From Comamonas testosteroni ATCC 11996 (lineage in GTDB: Bacteria; Pseudomonadota; Gammaproteobacteria; Burkholderiales; Burkholderiaceae_C): 64,000 nucleotides of DNA. This document shows positions 35,263 through 44,467 of the stretch, in pieces; position 1 is the stretch's first letter, and each line of letters begins with the position of its first letter. Both the position numbers and the translations under genes were made by a program. The DNA is taken from the NCBI RefSeq assembly GCF_000241525.1, contig NZ_AHIL01000041.1, positions 1 to 64,000 on the forward strand. Reading direction: 5' to 3'. The notes beneath the pieces were generated by a model, which saw only the letters and a program-made list of their open reading frames with translations, searched no databases and was not told where the DNA came from.

Positions 35263-36309
35263 TTACTTGTCCGCTTCGGAGGTGAAGGCGTCGGCGTAGA
35301 ACTCTTCGGCAGGCAGCGCGCGTTCGCTGGTATAAGCGGCGCGGGCTGAATCCACAACGATGGGGGCACCGCAGGCATAGACCTGGTAGCCGGACAGGTC
35401 GGCAAAGTCGTCCAGCACGGCCTGATGGACAAAGCCGGTGCGGCCCGTCCAGGCATCTTCGGCCAGGGCATCGGAGATCACGGGGACATACCTGAACTGG
35501 GGCATGGAGGCCGTGTGCTCGGCAATCCAGCTGGCGTCATACAGGTCGGTGGGGCGACGGCCACCCCAGTACAGCGTGACGGGGCGGTTGATGCTCTTGT
35601 GGCGCATATGCTCGATCAGTGCCTTGATAGGGGCAAAGCCCGTGCCCGAGGCCAGCAAGATGATGGGCTTGTCCGAGTCCTCGCGCAGGAAGAAGCTGCC
35701 GAACGGGCCCTCCACACGCAGGATTTCCTTTTCCTTCATGCCGCCGAAGACATGGTCGGTGAACTTGCCGCCTTCCATGTGACGGATATGCAGCTCGATG
35801 CCGGGCGCAGTCTCCTGCACGTGGGGCGCGGTCGCCATGGAGTAGGCTCGGCGGGCACCGTCGCGCAGGATGAACTCCACATACTGCCCTGCGTGGTAGC
35901 GGAACTTCTCGCTGGCTGGCAGCTGCAGGCGCACCTGCATCACGTCATGCGATTTCTTTTCGAGGGCGGCCACGCGCACGGGCATCTTCTTGATGGGGAA
36001 GGAGCTGGCGTCCGTAACCTGGCGCGACTCCAGAACCACATCGCTGTGGGGCGTGGCGCAGCAGGTCAGCACATAGCCGCCGGCTTCCTCTTCGGCGGTC
36101 AGAGCCTTGTCCGAGTGCGTGCCGTGGCTGACTTCGCCGCTGAGCTTCTTGCACTTGCAGGAGCCGCAAGCACCGTCCTTGCAGCCATAGGGCAGGCCGA
36201 CGCCGGTGCGAATGGCCGCGGCCAGAATGGTTTCAGCGCCCTGAGTGGCAAAAGCACGTCCGCTGGGCTGGACGGTAATTTCAAACGAAGCGTGGGCAAT
36301 CTCGGTCAT
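35263..36309 (-). CDS. Ferredoxin-NAD(P)H reductase with N-terminal 2Fe-2S domain
   Basis: A 348-residue flavoprotein electron-transfer component. Residues 1-95 are a plant-type 2Fe-2S ferredoxin (cysteines in YGCKDGACGSCKCKKL and a fourth in LTCCATPH). Residues about 105-200 bind FAD (RAYSMATAPH) and 205-340 bind NAD(P)H (LLASGTGFAPIKALIEHM). Annotated in relatives as CDP-6-deoxyglucoseen reductase-like or phenol-hydroxylase-reductase-like; the real partner oxygenase is unknown and none is adjacent. Divergent from the SDR gene. Confidence 0.9.
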   Translation of the reverse strand: MTEIAHASFEITVQPSGRAFATQGAETILAAAIRTGVGLPYGCKDGACGSCKCKKLSGEVSHGTHSDKALTAEEEAGGYVLTCCATPHSDVVLESRQVTDASSFPIKKMPVRVAALEKKSHDVMQVRLQLPASEKFRYHAGQYVEFILRDGARRAYSMATAPHVQETAPGIELHIRHMEGGKFTDHVFGGMKEKEILRVEGPFGSFFLREDSDKPIILLASGTGFAPIKALIEHMRHKSINRPVTLYWGGRRPTDLYDASWIAEHTASMPQFRYVPVISDALAEDAWTGRTGFVHQAVLDDFADLSGYQVYACGAPIVVDSARAAYTSERALPAEEFYADAFTSEADK

Positions 36310-36418
36310 GACGTTTTGGTTATCCTTGAAGGCGTATCCGGCAGCCTTTTTGTCGGCGCTGCTGCTGTCGCAGCAACGCCAGTGGCTCCTTAGATCTTGT
36401 ACGCAGCAGGTCCCGATT

Positions 36419-37366
36419 TTGCCTTCAAACCAAAGCCCATTGGGCGCGCTGCCAGCGCGCTTTCGTCGTGAACGCTTATTGATCGTCGGCTACGGCGATG
36501 TGGGTCAGCGCGTGGCCCGATTGCCGGTCGCTTCAGGCGGTGGCAGGCACGGCATTCAGGTGTTGGCCTTGAGCCGCAACCCGGTGCGGGCCGAGCAGCT
36601 GCATGCCCAGGCCGTGAAGCCCTTGTGGGGGGATCTGGATGACCCGGCCAGCCTGCGCAGACTGGCAGGCATTGCGACGCGGGTGCTGCATCTGGCACCG
36701 CCTCAGGCACCGGTTGCAGGGGATGAACGCTCGTGGCTGGACTCCCGCACCACGGCTCTCATGCGGACACTGCGCCTGCGCAGTCTGCCGCGCAGCCTGG
36801 TGTATGCGTCGACCTCAGGCGTTTATGGCGACTGCCAGGGGCAGTGGGTGAGCGAAACCCGGTCCGTCGCGCCGACGACCGCCAGGGCGCAGCGCCGTGT
36901 GAATGCCGAGCTCGCGGTGCGCTTTGCAGGGCGCTCGGGTCTGCGGGTCAGCATATTGCGCATTCCCGGCATCTACGCACCTGATCGTGAGGGCGGTACG
37001 CCCCGCGCCCGGCTGCAGCGAGGCACCGCCGTGCTGCAGCCCGAAGACGATGTCTATACCAACCATATTCATGCCGATGACCTGGCGCGTGCGTGTCTGC
37101 TTGCGCTGTGGCGTGGCAAGCCGCAGCGCATCTATCACGCCAGCGACGACACGCAGCTGAAGATGGGGGATTACTTCGATCTGGCGGCCGATCTCTACGG
37201 CCTGGCCCGGCCGCCGCGCATTTCGCGCGAGCAGGCGCAGACCGAACTGCCGGCGAGTCTGCTGAGTTTCATGAGCGAGTCGCGGCGGCTGTCGAATCGG
37301 CGGCTCAAGCGCGAGTTGCGACTCAGGCTGCGCTATCCCACGGTGAACGAGGGCCTGCAAAGCTAG
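36419..37366 (+). CDS. NAD(P)-dependent SDR/epimerase-like protein (YeeZ type)
   Basis: About 315 residues. A Rossmann motif GYGDVGQRVARL near the N-terminus, VYASTSGVYGDCQGQWVSE in the middle and LRIPGIYAPDREGG later mark an extended-SDR protein of the YeeZ/YbjT kind. No ATG occurs in frame between the divergent reductase gene and the Rossmann motif, so the start is uncertain. TTG at 36419 is a reasonable choice; TTG at 36440 is an alternative. The reaction is unknown. Family firm, start weak. Confidence 0.8.
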   Translation: MPSNQSPLGALPARFRRERLLIVGYGDVGQRVARLPVASGGGRHGIQVLALSRNPVRAEQLHAQAVKPLWGDLDDPASLRRLAGIATRVLHLAPPQAPVAGDERSWLDSRTTALMRTLRLRSLPRSLVYASTSGVYGDCQGQWVSETRSVAPTTARAQRRVNAELAVRFAGRSGLRVSILRIPGIYAPDREGGTPRARLQRGTAVLQPEDDVYTNHIHADDLARACLLALWRGKPQRIYHASDDTQLKMGDYFDLAADLYGLARPPRISREQAQTELPASLLSFMSESRRLSNRRLKRELRLRLRYPTVNEGLQS

Positions 37367-37412
37367 GCAGGGCCAAGAGCACGACCGTCAAAAATTGGCG
37401 CGGACAAGCATC

Positions 37413-37484
37413 GGGCAGCAAGCAGGCGCCGCCGCACAGCGAAGCTGTCGTCCCCTGGGGGAAGGCGCACAGCGCCTCAGGGGG
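37413..37484. repeat. Dispersed GC-rich element, family B copy 3
   Basis: Begins GGGCAGCAAGCAGG, contains GTCGTCCCC-TGGGGGAAG and GGCGCACAGCGCC, and ends CTCAGGGGG. It finishes one base before the stop codon of the DUF4124 gene on the minus strand. Confidence 0.75.
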
Positions 37485-37485
37485 A

Positions 37486-38169
37486 TTACGGTATTGGATG
37501 AACGCCGCCGCGGTTGTCATAGCAGCGGAAGACATTGCAGTTGACGATCTTGGCGGGCGGCTGCGATGGCGTGGGACGTGCCGGCGGGTAGCGGTTGGGA
37601 TAGCCATAGCCCCACTGCGGGCGGTTGATGGCATTGGGCTGCAGCGCCCGGCTTTGCTGCAGCTGCTGGTAGGCGGCTGTGCCCAGACAGCTCATCTCCA
37701 TCTGGGCCTGGGCTGCGTGGCTGCGTTCGCCCCAGGTGGCTGGATCGGGGCTGGCTTCGGCCAGTATGGCGTTGTAGCGCTCGCGGGCCTGGCGGCAGGC
37801 GGGTGTGTTTTCCAGATTGGCACCGGCCCGGGCCTGGGCTTTCTCGGCGGCTTCGCGCTCCTTGCGCTCCTGCTCTTCACGCTGACGGCGCTGGGCATCT
37901 TCGCGCGCCATCTGGGCCTTGCTGCGCTCCCGCGCCTGGCTGGCATTGGCACGCTCGGCCGCAATTTCCTCGGCGCTTTGCGCCGCCTGAATCTGCGTGC
38001 TCATTTCGCCTGAGATGCAGCGGCCGTTGGTATAGGTCACCTCGCCGGTCTTGGCATCGACACAGCGCATGACCTGAGCTTGGGCTGTGCCTGCGATCAG
38101 CACCCAGCCCAGCAGCAAGCCCAGCGGCAGCTTGCGCATGGTGACGGCGGGAGATAGGGGCTCTGGCAT
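37486..38169 (-). CDS. DUF4124 domain envelope protein
   Basis: A 227-residue exported protein. A hydrophobic signal segment (about residues 11-32, LPLGLLLGWVLIAGTAQAQ) is followed by the DUF4124 core VMRCVDAKTGEVTYTNGRC, a coiled coil rich in Glu, Arg, Ala and Gln (about 75-120), and a Pro/Tyr/Arg-rich tail. AAGGAGC lies just before the ATG at 38169, which fixes that start; a shorter start at 38139 lacks a site. Function unknown. The next gene on the same strand is also an exported charged coiled-coil protein. Confidence 0.82.
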   Translation of the reverse strand: MPEPLSPAVTMRKLPLGLLLGWVLIAGTAQAQVMRCVDAKTGEVTYTNGRCISGEMSTQIQAAQSAEEIAAERANASQARERSKAQMAREDAQRRQREEQERKEREAAEKAQARAGANLENTPACRQARERYNAILAEASPDPATWGERSHAAQAQMEMSCLGTAAYQQLQQSRALQPNAINRPQWGYGYPNRYPPARPTPSQPPAKIVNCNVFRCYDNRGGVHPIP

Positions 38170-38256
38170 GACCGCTCCTTCAAAGGCGTTTGAGTGCCTG
38201 CAAATTATGAAGTGGCGGCAGGAAAAGCAGAAGCGGTGACGTGCCACAGCGCCCGG

Positions 38257-38880
38257 TCAACGCCAGTCACCGCGAGGAGGAAAGCCTTGCTGCTGGCCTT
38301 CGCGCTGGTGTTGCTGCTGGCGCTGATCGCGCTCACGTTCGCGGTCTTGCTGTTGGCGGTCGCGGGCCTGTTGCTGGCGATCACGTTCGGCCTGCATGCG
38401 CTCACGCTCGCGTTGCTGCGACTGCTGTTGTTGTTCGCGCTCCTGCTGGCGGCGCATCTGGTCCTGATCACGACGGTTCTGGGATTGCTGACGATCCCAT
38501 TCACGGCGTTGCTGATCCTGCATGCGCTGCTGGTCGCGCTGTTGCTGAGCGCGGTCGCGCTCCATCTGGCGTTGCCATTGCTCGCGATCGCGCATGTTCT
38601 GGGCGCGATCACGTTCCAGCTCGCGCTGGCGCTCCCACTGACGGCGCTCACGCTCGCGCCAGGCCCAGTCGTTGCGGTCCTGACCCTGGTAGACCGGATA
38701 GGCCGGATAAGCAGGCTGGGTGCTGTAGATGGTGGTGGAGCCATAGCTGCCGCCATAACCACCGCCATAGCCGGAGTCAAACTCACCGGGAACCGCGCAG
38801 GCAGTGCACAGCACAGCCAAAGCTCCCATGCTGGCCCAGCGTTTGGAGGTGGACATCATTGCCTGCAGGGATGACTTCAT
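38257..38880 (-). CDS. Arg/Gln/Glu/Asp-rich predicted lipoprotein
   Basis: A 207-residue exported protein with a signal segment ending in a cysteine-bearing LCTAC stretch (about residues 24-28). A glycine/tyrosine-rich linker follows (GYGGGYGGSYG, then YPAYPVYQG). The rest, some 130 residues, consists almost only of Arg, Gln, Glu, Asp and Met in heptad-like order, predicted as one long highly charged coil. ATG at 38880 is chosen because the signal peptide starts there. The low-complexity codons make the opposite strand look like a hydrophobic membrane protein, which is an artefact. No family recognised; probably a periplasmic or outer-membrane tethered spacer. Confidence 0.72.
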   Translation of the reverse strand: MKSSLQAMMSTSKRWASMGALAVLCTACAVPGEFDSGYGGGYGGSYGSTTIYSTQPAYPAYPVYQGQDRNDWAWRERERRQWERQRELERDRAQNMRDREQWQRQMERDRAQQQRDQQRMQDQQRREWDRQQSQNRRDQDQMRRQQEREQQQQSQQRERERMQAERDRQQQARDRQQQDRERERDQRQQQHQREGQQQGFPPRGDWR

Positions 38881-39130
38881 GGCGGCTCGGTTGGAGGTGT
38901 GGGTGGAAACAAGGCTTTGTGCTCTCAACGTCCGGCGGCAGTTGTAGGTTGACCGCATGCGGTTGTCTGCTCATCAAACTAGAGCTGCTTGCGCTTGATG
39001 GGTGCTCGTTTGAGGTGTATTTGCCTTGATTTTTCAAAATGACACCAGAGTGACCCTTTTGCCAAAAGCGCAGCCAAAGCCTCGCTAGAATGAATTGTCT
39101 TGCGGTGAATCCAGGTTCACCGCAAAGCAG

Positions 39131-39299
39131 CGTTCTCAGGGCGGGGTGCAATTCCCCACCGGCGGTATCTGCGGCAATGCCTTGCATTGACTGCAGCAGC
39201 CCGCGAGCGCCTGCAGTCTCGCCAGAGCCTGCAGGGTCAGCAGATCTGGTGAGATGCCAGAGCCGACGGTCATAGTCCGGATGAAAGAGATTGCGCAGC
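39131..39299 (+). ncRNA. FMN riboswitch (RFN element)
   Basis: The conserved RFN pieces occur in order: GGGCGGGGTG, ATTCCCCACCGGCGGT, CAGCCCGCGAGCG, GGTCAGCAGATCTGGTGAGA, CCAGAGCCGACGGT and AGTCCGGATGAAAGAGA. The variable stem between them spans about 39170-39235. It ends 88 bases before the lumazine synthase start. FMN binding would lower expression of that gene. Confidence 0.97.
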
Positions 39300-39386
39300 A
39301 TCGGTCCTTGATGCAGCTATCGCTGCCGCATGGGCAGGTGTACCCGCGCACGCCCTGATTCATTGGAATTTTCTGGAAATACCACC

Positions 39387-39929
39387 ATGAATCAGACTCC
39401 TATCTCCATGAACTTTGCCACTCACGCGACTTCCGAAGGCACGCCCTGGAAGACCGTGGCCGGCCGCAGCCGCATTGCCATCATCAGCGCCAGCTGGCAC
39501 ACCGAAGTGGTCTACCAGGCCCGCGATGCGGCCCAGGCCGAACTCCAGGCGCAGGGCGTGCAGGCCGCCAGCGTCACGCATTTCAGCGTACCCGGTGCCT
39601 TTGAAATCCCGCTGCTGGCCAAGAAGCTGGCACAAAGCGGTCGTTTCGATGCAGTGATCGCCACGGCACTGATCGTCAACGGTGGCATCTATCGCCATGA
39701 ATTCGTGACCACGGCCGTGATCGATGGTCTGATGCGAGTACAGATGGATACCGAAGTGCCCGTGTTCTCCGCCGTGCTGACGCCGCGCGATTTTCACGAG
39801 CATGGTGATCATGTGGAGTTCTTCCGCCAGCACTTCGTGAAGAAGGGCGTGGAAGTGGCCCATGCCTGCCTGAGCACGCTGGACCAGCATGCCAAGGTGG
39901 ATGCTCTGCTGCAGGCCAAGGCTGCCTGA
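39387..39929 (+). CDS. ribH: 6,7-dimethyl-8-ribityllumazine synthase, type II
   Basis: A 180-residue riboflavin-pathway enzyme joining the ribityl-pyrimidine with dihydroxybutanone phosphate. The sequence follows the RibH2 type known from Brucella and rhizobia rather than ordinary RibH. It has IISASWHTEVVYQARDA, FSVPGAFEIPLLAKKL, IVNGGIYRHEFVTTAVIDGLMRVQ and VLTPRDFHEHGDHVEFF. It alone is controlled by the FMN riboswitch just upstream and is not in a rib operon here. ATG at 39387 chosen, as the first ATG after the riboswitch; the first 25 residues are variable. Followed by a strong terminator. Confidence 0.93.
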   Translation: MNQTPISMNFATHATSEGTPWKTVAGRSRIAIISASWHTEVVYQARDAAQAELQAQGVQAASVTHFSVPGAFEIPLLAKKLAQSGRFDAVIATALIVNGGIYRHEFVTTAVIDGLMRVQMDTEVPVFSAVLTPRDFHEHGDHVEFFRQHFVKKGVEVAHACLSTLDQHAKVDALLQAKAA

Positions 39930-39945
39930 GCAGCAGGCCTTGATG

Positions 39946-39972
39946 AAAAACGCCCCAGTCTGGGGCGTTTTT
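39946..39972 (+). terminator. Intrinsic terminator after ribH
   Basis: AAAAACGCCCCA and TGGGGCGTTTTT form a perfect 12-bp stem with a 3-base loop, ending in five T, 17 bases after the stop codon. Confidence 0.92.
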
Positions 39973-40168
39973 CTTTGGCGCTGCTGCCATTTCGCGAGCA
40001 AGGGCTTGCGGCGGTTTTTTCCAGCACAGCCCGGGGCGCTTGCCGATCCCTGAAAACACTGATTGTTGTGCCGGTGTAGCACTCGCTGCACCTATGTGAT
40101 TGCCTCATTGCCAATTGCCTGTCGCGGGGCATAAGGTTGCGTCTTGTCTCAACCGAGTGGAGTGCGCA

Positions 40169-41305
40169 ATGAAGAATTTTGGCAAGTTGTGTATCGCGAC
40201 AGTCGTAGCAGGTATGGCAGGGGGCGTGATGGCCCAGGAGCAGATCATCAAGATCGGCCATATCGGCCCGACCTCCGGCCCTCAGGCTCACTTCGGCAAG
40301 GACGATGAAAACGGCGTGCGCATGGCCATCGAGGACCTGAACGCCAAAGGCATGGAAATCGGCGGCAAGAAGGTCAAGTTCGTGCTGGTGGCCGAAGACG
40401 ATGTGGCCGACCCCAAGCAGGGAACGGCCGCTTCGCAGAAGCTCTGCGATGACAAGGTGGCCGGTGCCGTCGCCTTTGTGAACTCCGGCGTGGCGATTCC
40501 TTCGTCCAAGGTCTTCCAGGACTGCGGCATTCCCATGATCACAGGTGCGGCCACCAACCCCGACCTGACCAAGCCCGGCTGGAACACTACCTACCGCGTG
40601 ATTGCCAACGACAACGCCCTGGGCGCGGCCCTCGCCACCTATGCGGCCAAGAACCTCAAGCTCAAGAACGTGGCCGTGATCGACGACCGCACGGCCTATG
40701 GCCAGGGTCTGGCGAATGTGTTCAAGAAGGATGCCGAAAAGCAGGGCATCAAGATCGTGGCCAACGAGTTCACCAACGACAAGGCCACGGACTTCATGGC
40801 CATTCTGACCTCCATCAAGGCCAAGAAGCCCGATGCCATCTTCTACGGCGGCATGTACGGCCAGGCCGGTCCCATGCTGCGCCAGATGGCCCAGTTGGGC
40901 ATGAACGACGTCAAGATGTTTGGTGGTGACGGCATTTGCGTGACCGAGCTGGCCAAGGTGGCTGCCGGCGCCAAGCCTCTGGAGAACGTGGTCTGCGCCG
41001 ATGGTGGTGCCTCCATTGCCAAGATGCCTGGTGGCACGGAGTGGAAGAAGCGCTATGACGCCAAGTATCCCGGCCAGTTCCAGGTCTATAGCCCCTATTT
41101 CTATGACGGCACCATGCTGCTGGCCGATGCCATGAAGCGTGCCAATTCATGGGACCCCAAGGTCTATATCCCCTTCCTGCAGAAGTCCGACTATTCGGGT
41201 GTGACCTCCAAGATCCAGTTCGAGAAAAATGGCGAGATGAAGAACCCCAGCTACACGCTGAGCCGCTATGTTGGCGGCAACAAGACGCCTATCGACCTGA
41301 AATGA
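40169..41305 (+). CDS. Branched-chain amino-acid ABC transporter substrate-binding protein
   Basis: A 378-residue periplasmic type I binding protein of the LivJ/LivK family. The signal peptide (residues 1-22, ending VMAQ) is followed by IIKIGHIGPTSGPQAHFGKDDENGVRMAIEDLN, and KKVKFVLVAEDDVADPKQGTAASQKLCDDKV is typical. Binds leucine, isoleucine, valine or another amino acid or aromatic acid. No permease or ATPase genes are adjacent, so it either works with a distant Liv system or is an orphan. Own terminator downstream. Confidence 0.93.
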   Translation: MKNFGKLCIATVVAGMAGGVMAQEQIIKIGHIGPTSGPQAHFGKDDENGVRMAIEDLNAKGMEIGGKKVKFVLVAEDDVADPKQGTAASQKLCDDKVAGAVAFVNSGVAIPSSKVFQDCGIPMITGAATNPDLTKPGWNTTYRVIANDNALGAALATYAAKNLKLKNVAVIDDRTAYGQGLANVFKKDAEKQGIKIVANEFTNDKATDFMAILTSIKAKKPDAIFYGGMYGQAGPMLRQMAQLGMNDVKMFGGDGICVTELAKVAAGAKPLENVVCADGGASIAKMPGGTEWKKRYDAKYPGQFQVYSPYFYDGTMLLADAMKRANSWDPKVYIPFLQKSDYSGVTSKIQFEKNGEMKNPSYTLSRYVGGNKTPIDLK

Positions 41306-41346
41306 TGGCTTGAGTGCGACGGGCCATGTGGTGTGGCCTGTTTTGC

Positions 41347-41382
41347 AAAGCCTGCGGATGCCTCGCATTTGCAGGCTTTTTT
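41347..41382 (+). terminator. Intrinsic terminator after the binding-protein gene
   Basis: AAAGCCTGC and GCAGGCTTT form a 9-bp stem around a 15-base loop, followed by T-rich sequence, 40 bases after the stop codon. Confidence 0.82.
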
Positions 41383-41449
41383 GCTTGCAGCGCCCGGGCG
41401 GCGGGCCTGGATGGCTGCTGGTTGGGTCCTTGCATGTGCAAGGATTGCG

Positions 41450-42361
41450 CTAGTTCTGCATGCCCTCTAGCTGCGCGAAATACTCGCGCAGCACCTCGAT
41501 GGCCTCGCGCACCTTGGCGGGCAGGCTGTCGCGGCTGGCGGTGACGGCCCAGATATCCAGCATGCCCATGTCCCAGTCAGGCAGCAGGCGCACCAGGCTG
41601 CCCGCTTTCAGACTTGCCGCCACGTCATGGGCAGAAAGCAGGGCAAGCCCCAGACCCGCTTCGCAGAACTGCTGCACCGCGCTGCGGTGGTTGCTGACCA
41701 TGAGCGGCCGCACCTGCAGCCGGTATTCCTGCGCTGTGCCCTGCTGACGCCATAGGAAGTCGGCCTGAGCGTCGTCGCTGCGGCTCATCTCCAGCCAGGG
41801 CAGCTGTGCCAGCTCGCCAGGGTGTCGAGGCGTGCTGCTGTGGGCCGTGATCCAATGCGGCGAGGCGCAGAGCACGGTGGCGCTGCGGCCCAGGTGACGG
41901 GCCACCCAGCTGGAATCCTGCAGATTGCCGAAGCGCAGCGCCAGATCCACGCGCGCCTGGATCAGGTCTATGGGAGCGTCATCCATCAGCAGGCGCAGCC
42001 GTAGCTCAGGATGCACAGCCAGCCACCGGCCCAGCGCCGGGGCAGCATGCTGGGTGAAACCTGCCGGGGCAGCCAGACGCAGCTCGCCGCTGGGGCGCTG
42101 ATGCTCGGCGGCCAGCTCGGCGCGTGCCCGGCTGGCCGCTTCGCACATGGCTGCACACTGGATGTAGAAGCGCTGGCCGGCATCGGTCAGCGTCAGCTGG
42201 CGCGTGGAGCGGTGCAGCAGCGTCAGGCCGGCCTCCTGCTCCAGCTGACGGATATGCTGGCTGACGGCCGAGGGCGTCATGTCGAGCTGGCGGGCGGCCG
42301 CGCTCATGCTGCCGCGCTCCACCACGGCGGCAAAAATGGCCATGCGTCTGAAATCTTCCAT
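41450..42361 (-). CDS. LysR-family transcriptional regulator
   Basis: A 303-residue regulator with the N-terminal winged helix-turn-helix (residues about 5-62, RGSMSAAARQLDMTPSAVSQHIRQLEQEAGLTLLHRSTR) and a periplasmic-binding-like effector domain (about 90-295). It belongs to the CrgA/AaeR-like branch common in Burkholderiales. Divergent from the NAD(P)-binding SDR gene with about 110 bases between, so control of that gene is the natural inference. Effector unknown. Confidence 0.93.
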   Translation of the reverse strand: MEDFRRMAIFAAVVERGSMSAAARQLDMTPSAVSQHIRQLEQEAGLTLLHRSTRQLTLTDAGQRFYIQCAAMCEAASRARAELAAEHQRPSGELRLAAPAGFTQHAAPALGRWLAVHPELRLRLLMDDAPIDLIQARVDLALRFGNLQDSSWVARHLGRSATVLCASPHWITAHSSTPRHPGELAQLPWLEMSRSDDAQADFLWRQQGTAQEYRLQVRPLMVSNHRSAVQQFCEAGLGLALLSAHDVAASLKAGSLVRLLPDWDMGMLDIWAVTASRDSLPAKVREAIEVLREYFAQLEGMQN

Positions 42362-42469
42362 GAGGTTATTTTGAAGTGCAGCTTCAAGGTCATGGTGGCT
42401 GAAAGGGGTTTTTCTCGCAATTAATGCCGATTAATCTTTAGCCCTGTTGAAGATACAAGGAGTTTTCCA

Positions 42470-43129
42470 ATGAAAGTCGCATTGATTGGCGCCACGGGTT
42501 TTGTCGGTGCCGGATTGCTGGATGAGTTGCTGCGTCGCGGTCATGAGGTCGTGGCCCTGGTACGCAAACCCGAGGCCGCTGCTCCACGCGAGCATGTGCA
42601 GTTCGTCAAGGCCGACGTGCTCAACGCCGACGAGGTGCAGCGCGCTGTGACCGGCTGCGATGCGGTGGTCAGCGCCTATAACGCAGGCTGGAGCAATCCC
42701 AATATCTATGACGATTTCATGCAGGGCTCGCGTGCCATCGTGCAAGGCGTCAAGGCTGCGGGCATCAAGCGTTATCTCGTCGTGGGCGGAGCCGGCAGCC
42801 TGTATGTGAATGGCCAGCAACTGGTGGATTCCCCCGACTTTCCTGCGTTCATCAAGCCCGGCGCCTCGGCGGCGCGCGACATGTTTGCCGAGCTGCAAAA
42901 GGATGCTGCTCTGGACTGGACCATGCTGAGCCCGGCCGTGGGCTTTCATGGCGGCTCCGATGCGCAATCCAGGGGCCGTACCGGTCAGTACCGTACGGGC
43001 AAGGATGAACCTTTGGTGCAGGCCGACGGTCAGCCCGGCGATATTTCAGTGCAGGACCTGGCCGTAGCGTTGATCGATGCCCTGGACAGGAACGAACACC
43101 TCAAGGCCCGCTTCACCGTCGCGTATTGA
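42470..43129 (+). CDS. NAD(P)H-binding atypical SDR (NmrA/YwnB-like)
   Basis: A 219-residue protein with the N-terminal nucleotide motif IGATGFVGAGLLDELL (residues about 5-20) and a conserved VGGAGSLYV segment in the middle. Proteins of this small SDR group bind NAD(P)H and act as reductases or redox sensors. ACAAGGAG precedes the ATG at a good distance. Divergent from a LysR gene, a common pair; often induced by quinones or electrophiles in relatives, but nothing in the sequence shows this. Confidence 0.9.
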   Translation: MKVALIGATGFVGAGLLDELLRRGHEVVALVRKPEAAAPREHVQFVKADVLNADEVQRAVTGCDAVVSAYNAGWSNPNIYDDFMQGSRAIVQGVKAAGIKRYLVVGGAGSLYVNGQQLVDSPDFPAFIKPGASAARDMFAELQKDAALDWTMLSPAVGFHGGSDAQSRGRTGQYRTGKDEPLVQADGQPGDISVQDLAVALIDALDRNEHLKARFTVAY

Positions 43130-43258
43130 CCAGGCCTTGTCCTCGCCCGGTCCGACCCCATTGATTGATGGGGCAAGGCCGGGCTGTCTGTCCGTTGTCA
43201 TGCTGCAAGCGCACAATTTCGGGTTTTGCGGCCCTGGAAGCCGGCACGCCTTTATTGC

Positions 43259-44467
43259 ATGACAGAAACCTTGACTGCCCCTATCGAATCGACCCGATCT
43301 CCCACCCAGGCCTGGCTCAGCGTGATTGCGCTGGCGCTGGGGGCTTTTGTTTTCAATACCAGCGAGTTCGTGCCGGTCGGTCTGCTCAGCAGCATTGGCG
43401 CCAGCTTTGACATGCAGGTCGAGCAGGTGGGGTTGATGCTCACCATCTATGCCTGGGTGGTGGCGCTGGCCTCGTTGCCCTTCATGCTGCTCACGCGCAA
43501 GGTGGAGCGGCGCAAGCTGCTGATGGGCGTGTTCGCGGTGTTCGTGCTCAGCCATCTGCTCTCGGGTGTGGCCTGGAGCTATGCGTCCCTGGTCATCAGC
43601 CGTATCGGCATTGCGCTGTCGCATGCGGTGTTCTGGTCCATCACGGCCTCGCTGGCCGTGCGGGTGGCACCTCCGGGCAGGAAGGCCATGGCATTGAGCC
43701 TGCTGGCCACGGGCACTTCCGTGGCCATGGTGCTGGGCATTCCGCTGGGTCGCATCGTGGGCGAATGGCTGGGCTGGCGCATGACGTTTCTGGCCATTGG
43801 CGCGGTGGCTGCAGCGGTGATGCTGGTGCTGGGCAAGTTGTTGCCTTTGCTGCCCAGCGAGAACGCCGGCTCCCTGTCCAGTGTGCCCATGCTGTTCAGG
43901 CGCCCGGCCCTGGTCGGCATCTATGTGCTGCTGGTGCTGGTGATTACCGGCCAGTTCACGGCCTATAGCTATATCGAGCCCTTTGTGCAGGACATTGCAG
44001 GCCACGCCGGCGATGTGACCACGGCTGTGCTGCTGCTGTATGGCGGCATGGGCATTGTGGGCAGCGTGCTGTTCGGCTGGTTCGGTCTGCGCTTTCCGCG
44101 TGGCTTTCTGCTGGCGTCCATCGGCGTGCTGGCGCTGAGCCTGTTGCTGCTGGTCATGAGCAGCACACATGTCTGGAGCCTGTATCTGCAAAGCTCGGTC
44201 TGGGGCATCGCCATGATCTGCTTTGCGCTGTCCATGCAGTCCAAGGTGCTTAATCTGGCGCCCGATGCCACCGATGTGGCCATGTCCATGTTCTCGGGCA
44301 TCTTCAATATCGGCATCGGCGGCGGCGCACTGCTGGGCAGCATCGTCAGCCAGCAATGGGGCATGACGCATATCGGCCTGGTGGGGGGCCTGCTGATCGC
44401 CATGGGCGCTGCGCTCTGGTTGTTCATGATGCTGAAGCTGGCCGACAGCTTCCGTTTGAAGTTCTAG
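43259..44467 (+). CDS. MFS efflux transporter (SotB/YdeA-like)
   Basis: A 402-residue inner-membrane protein with twelve hydrophobic segments. The first segment [24 protein letters not shown] and the [16 protein letters not shown] block after TM5 match the DHA1 sugar-efflux branch (SotB/YdeA), which exports arabinose and similar sugars or some drugs. ATG at 43259 gives the family N-terminus; a longer frame upstream does not look coding. It is followed by a palindromic operator-like site and a porin gene on the same strand. Confidence 0.9.
   Translation: MTETLTAPIESTRSPTQAWLSVIALALGAFVFNTSEFVPVGLLSSIGASFDMQVEQVGLMLTIYAWVVALASLPFMLLTRKVERRKLLMGVFAVFVLSHLLSGVAWSYASLVISRIGIALSHAVFWSITASLAVRVAPPGRKAMALSLLATGTSVAMVLGIPLGRIVGEWLGWRMTFLAIGAVAAAVMLVLGKLLPLLPSENAGSLSSVPMLFRRPALVGIYVLLVLVITGQFTAYSYIEPFVQDIAGHAGDVTTAVLLLYGGMGIVGSVLFGWFGLRFPRGFLLASIGVLALSLLLLVMSSTHVWSLYLQSSVWGIAMICFALSMQSKVLNLAPDATDVAMSMFSGIFNIGIGGGALLGSIVSQQWGMTHIGLVGGLLIAMGAALWLFMMLKLADSFRLKF

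Noticed and set aside
38194-38874. A plus-strand open frame reading like a membrane protein made of Leu, Ala, Val and Ile
   Set aside because: It is the reverse strand of the Arg/Gln/Glu/Asp-rich exported protein; CGN/CAG/GAN codons read backwards give hydrophobic residues. The minus frame has the signal peptide and start.
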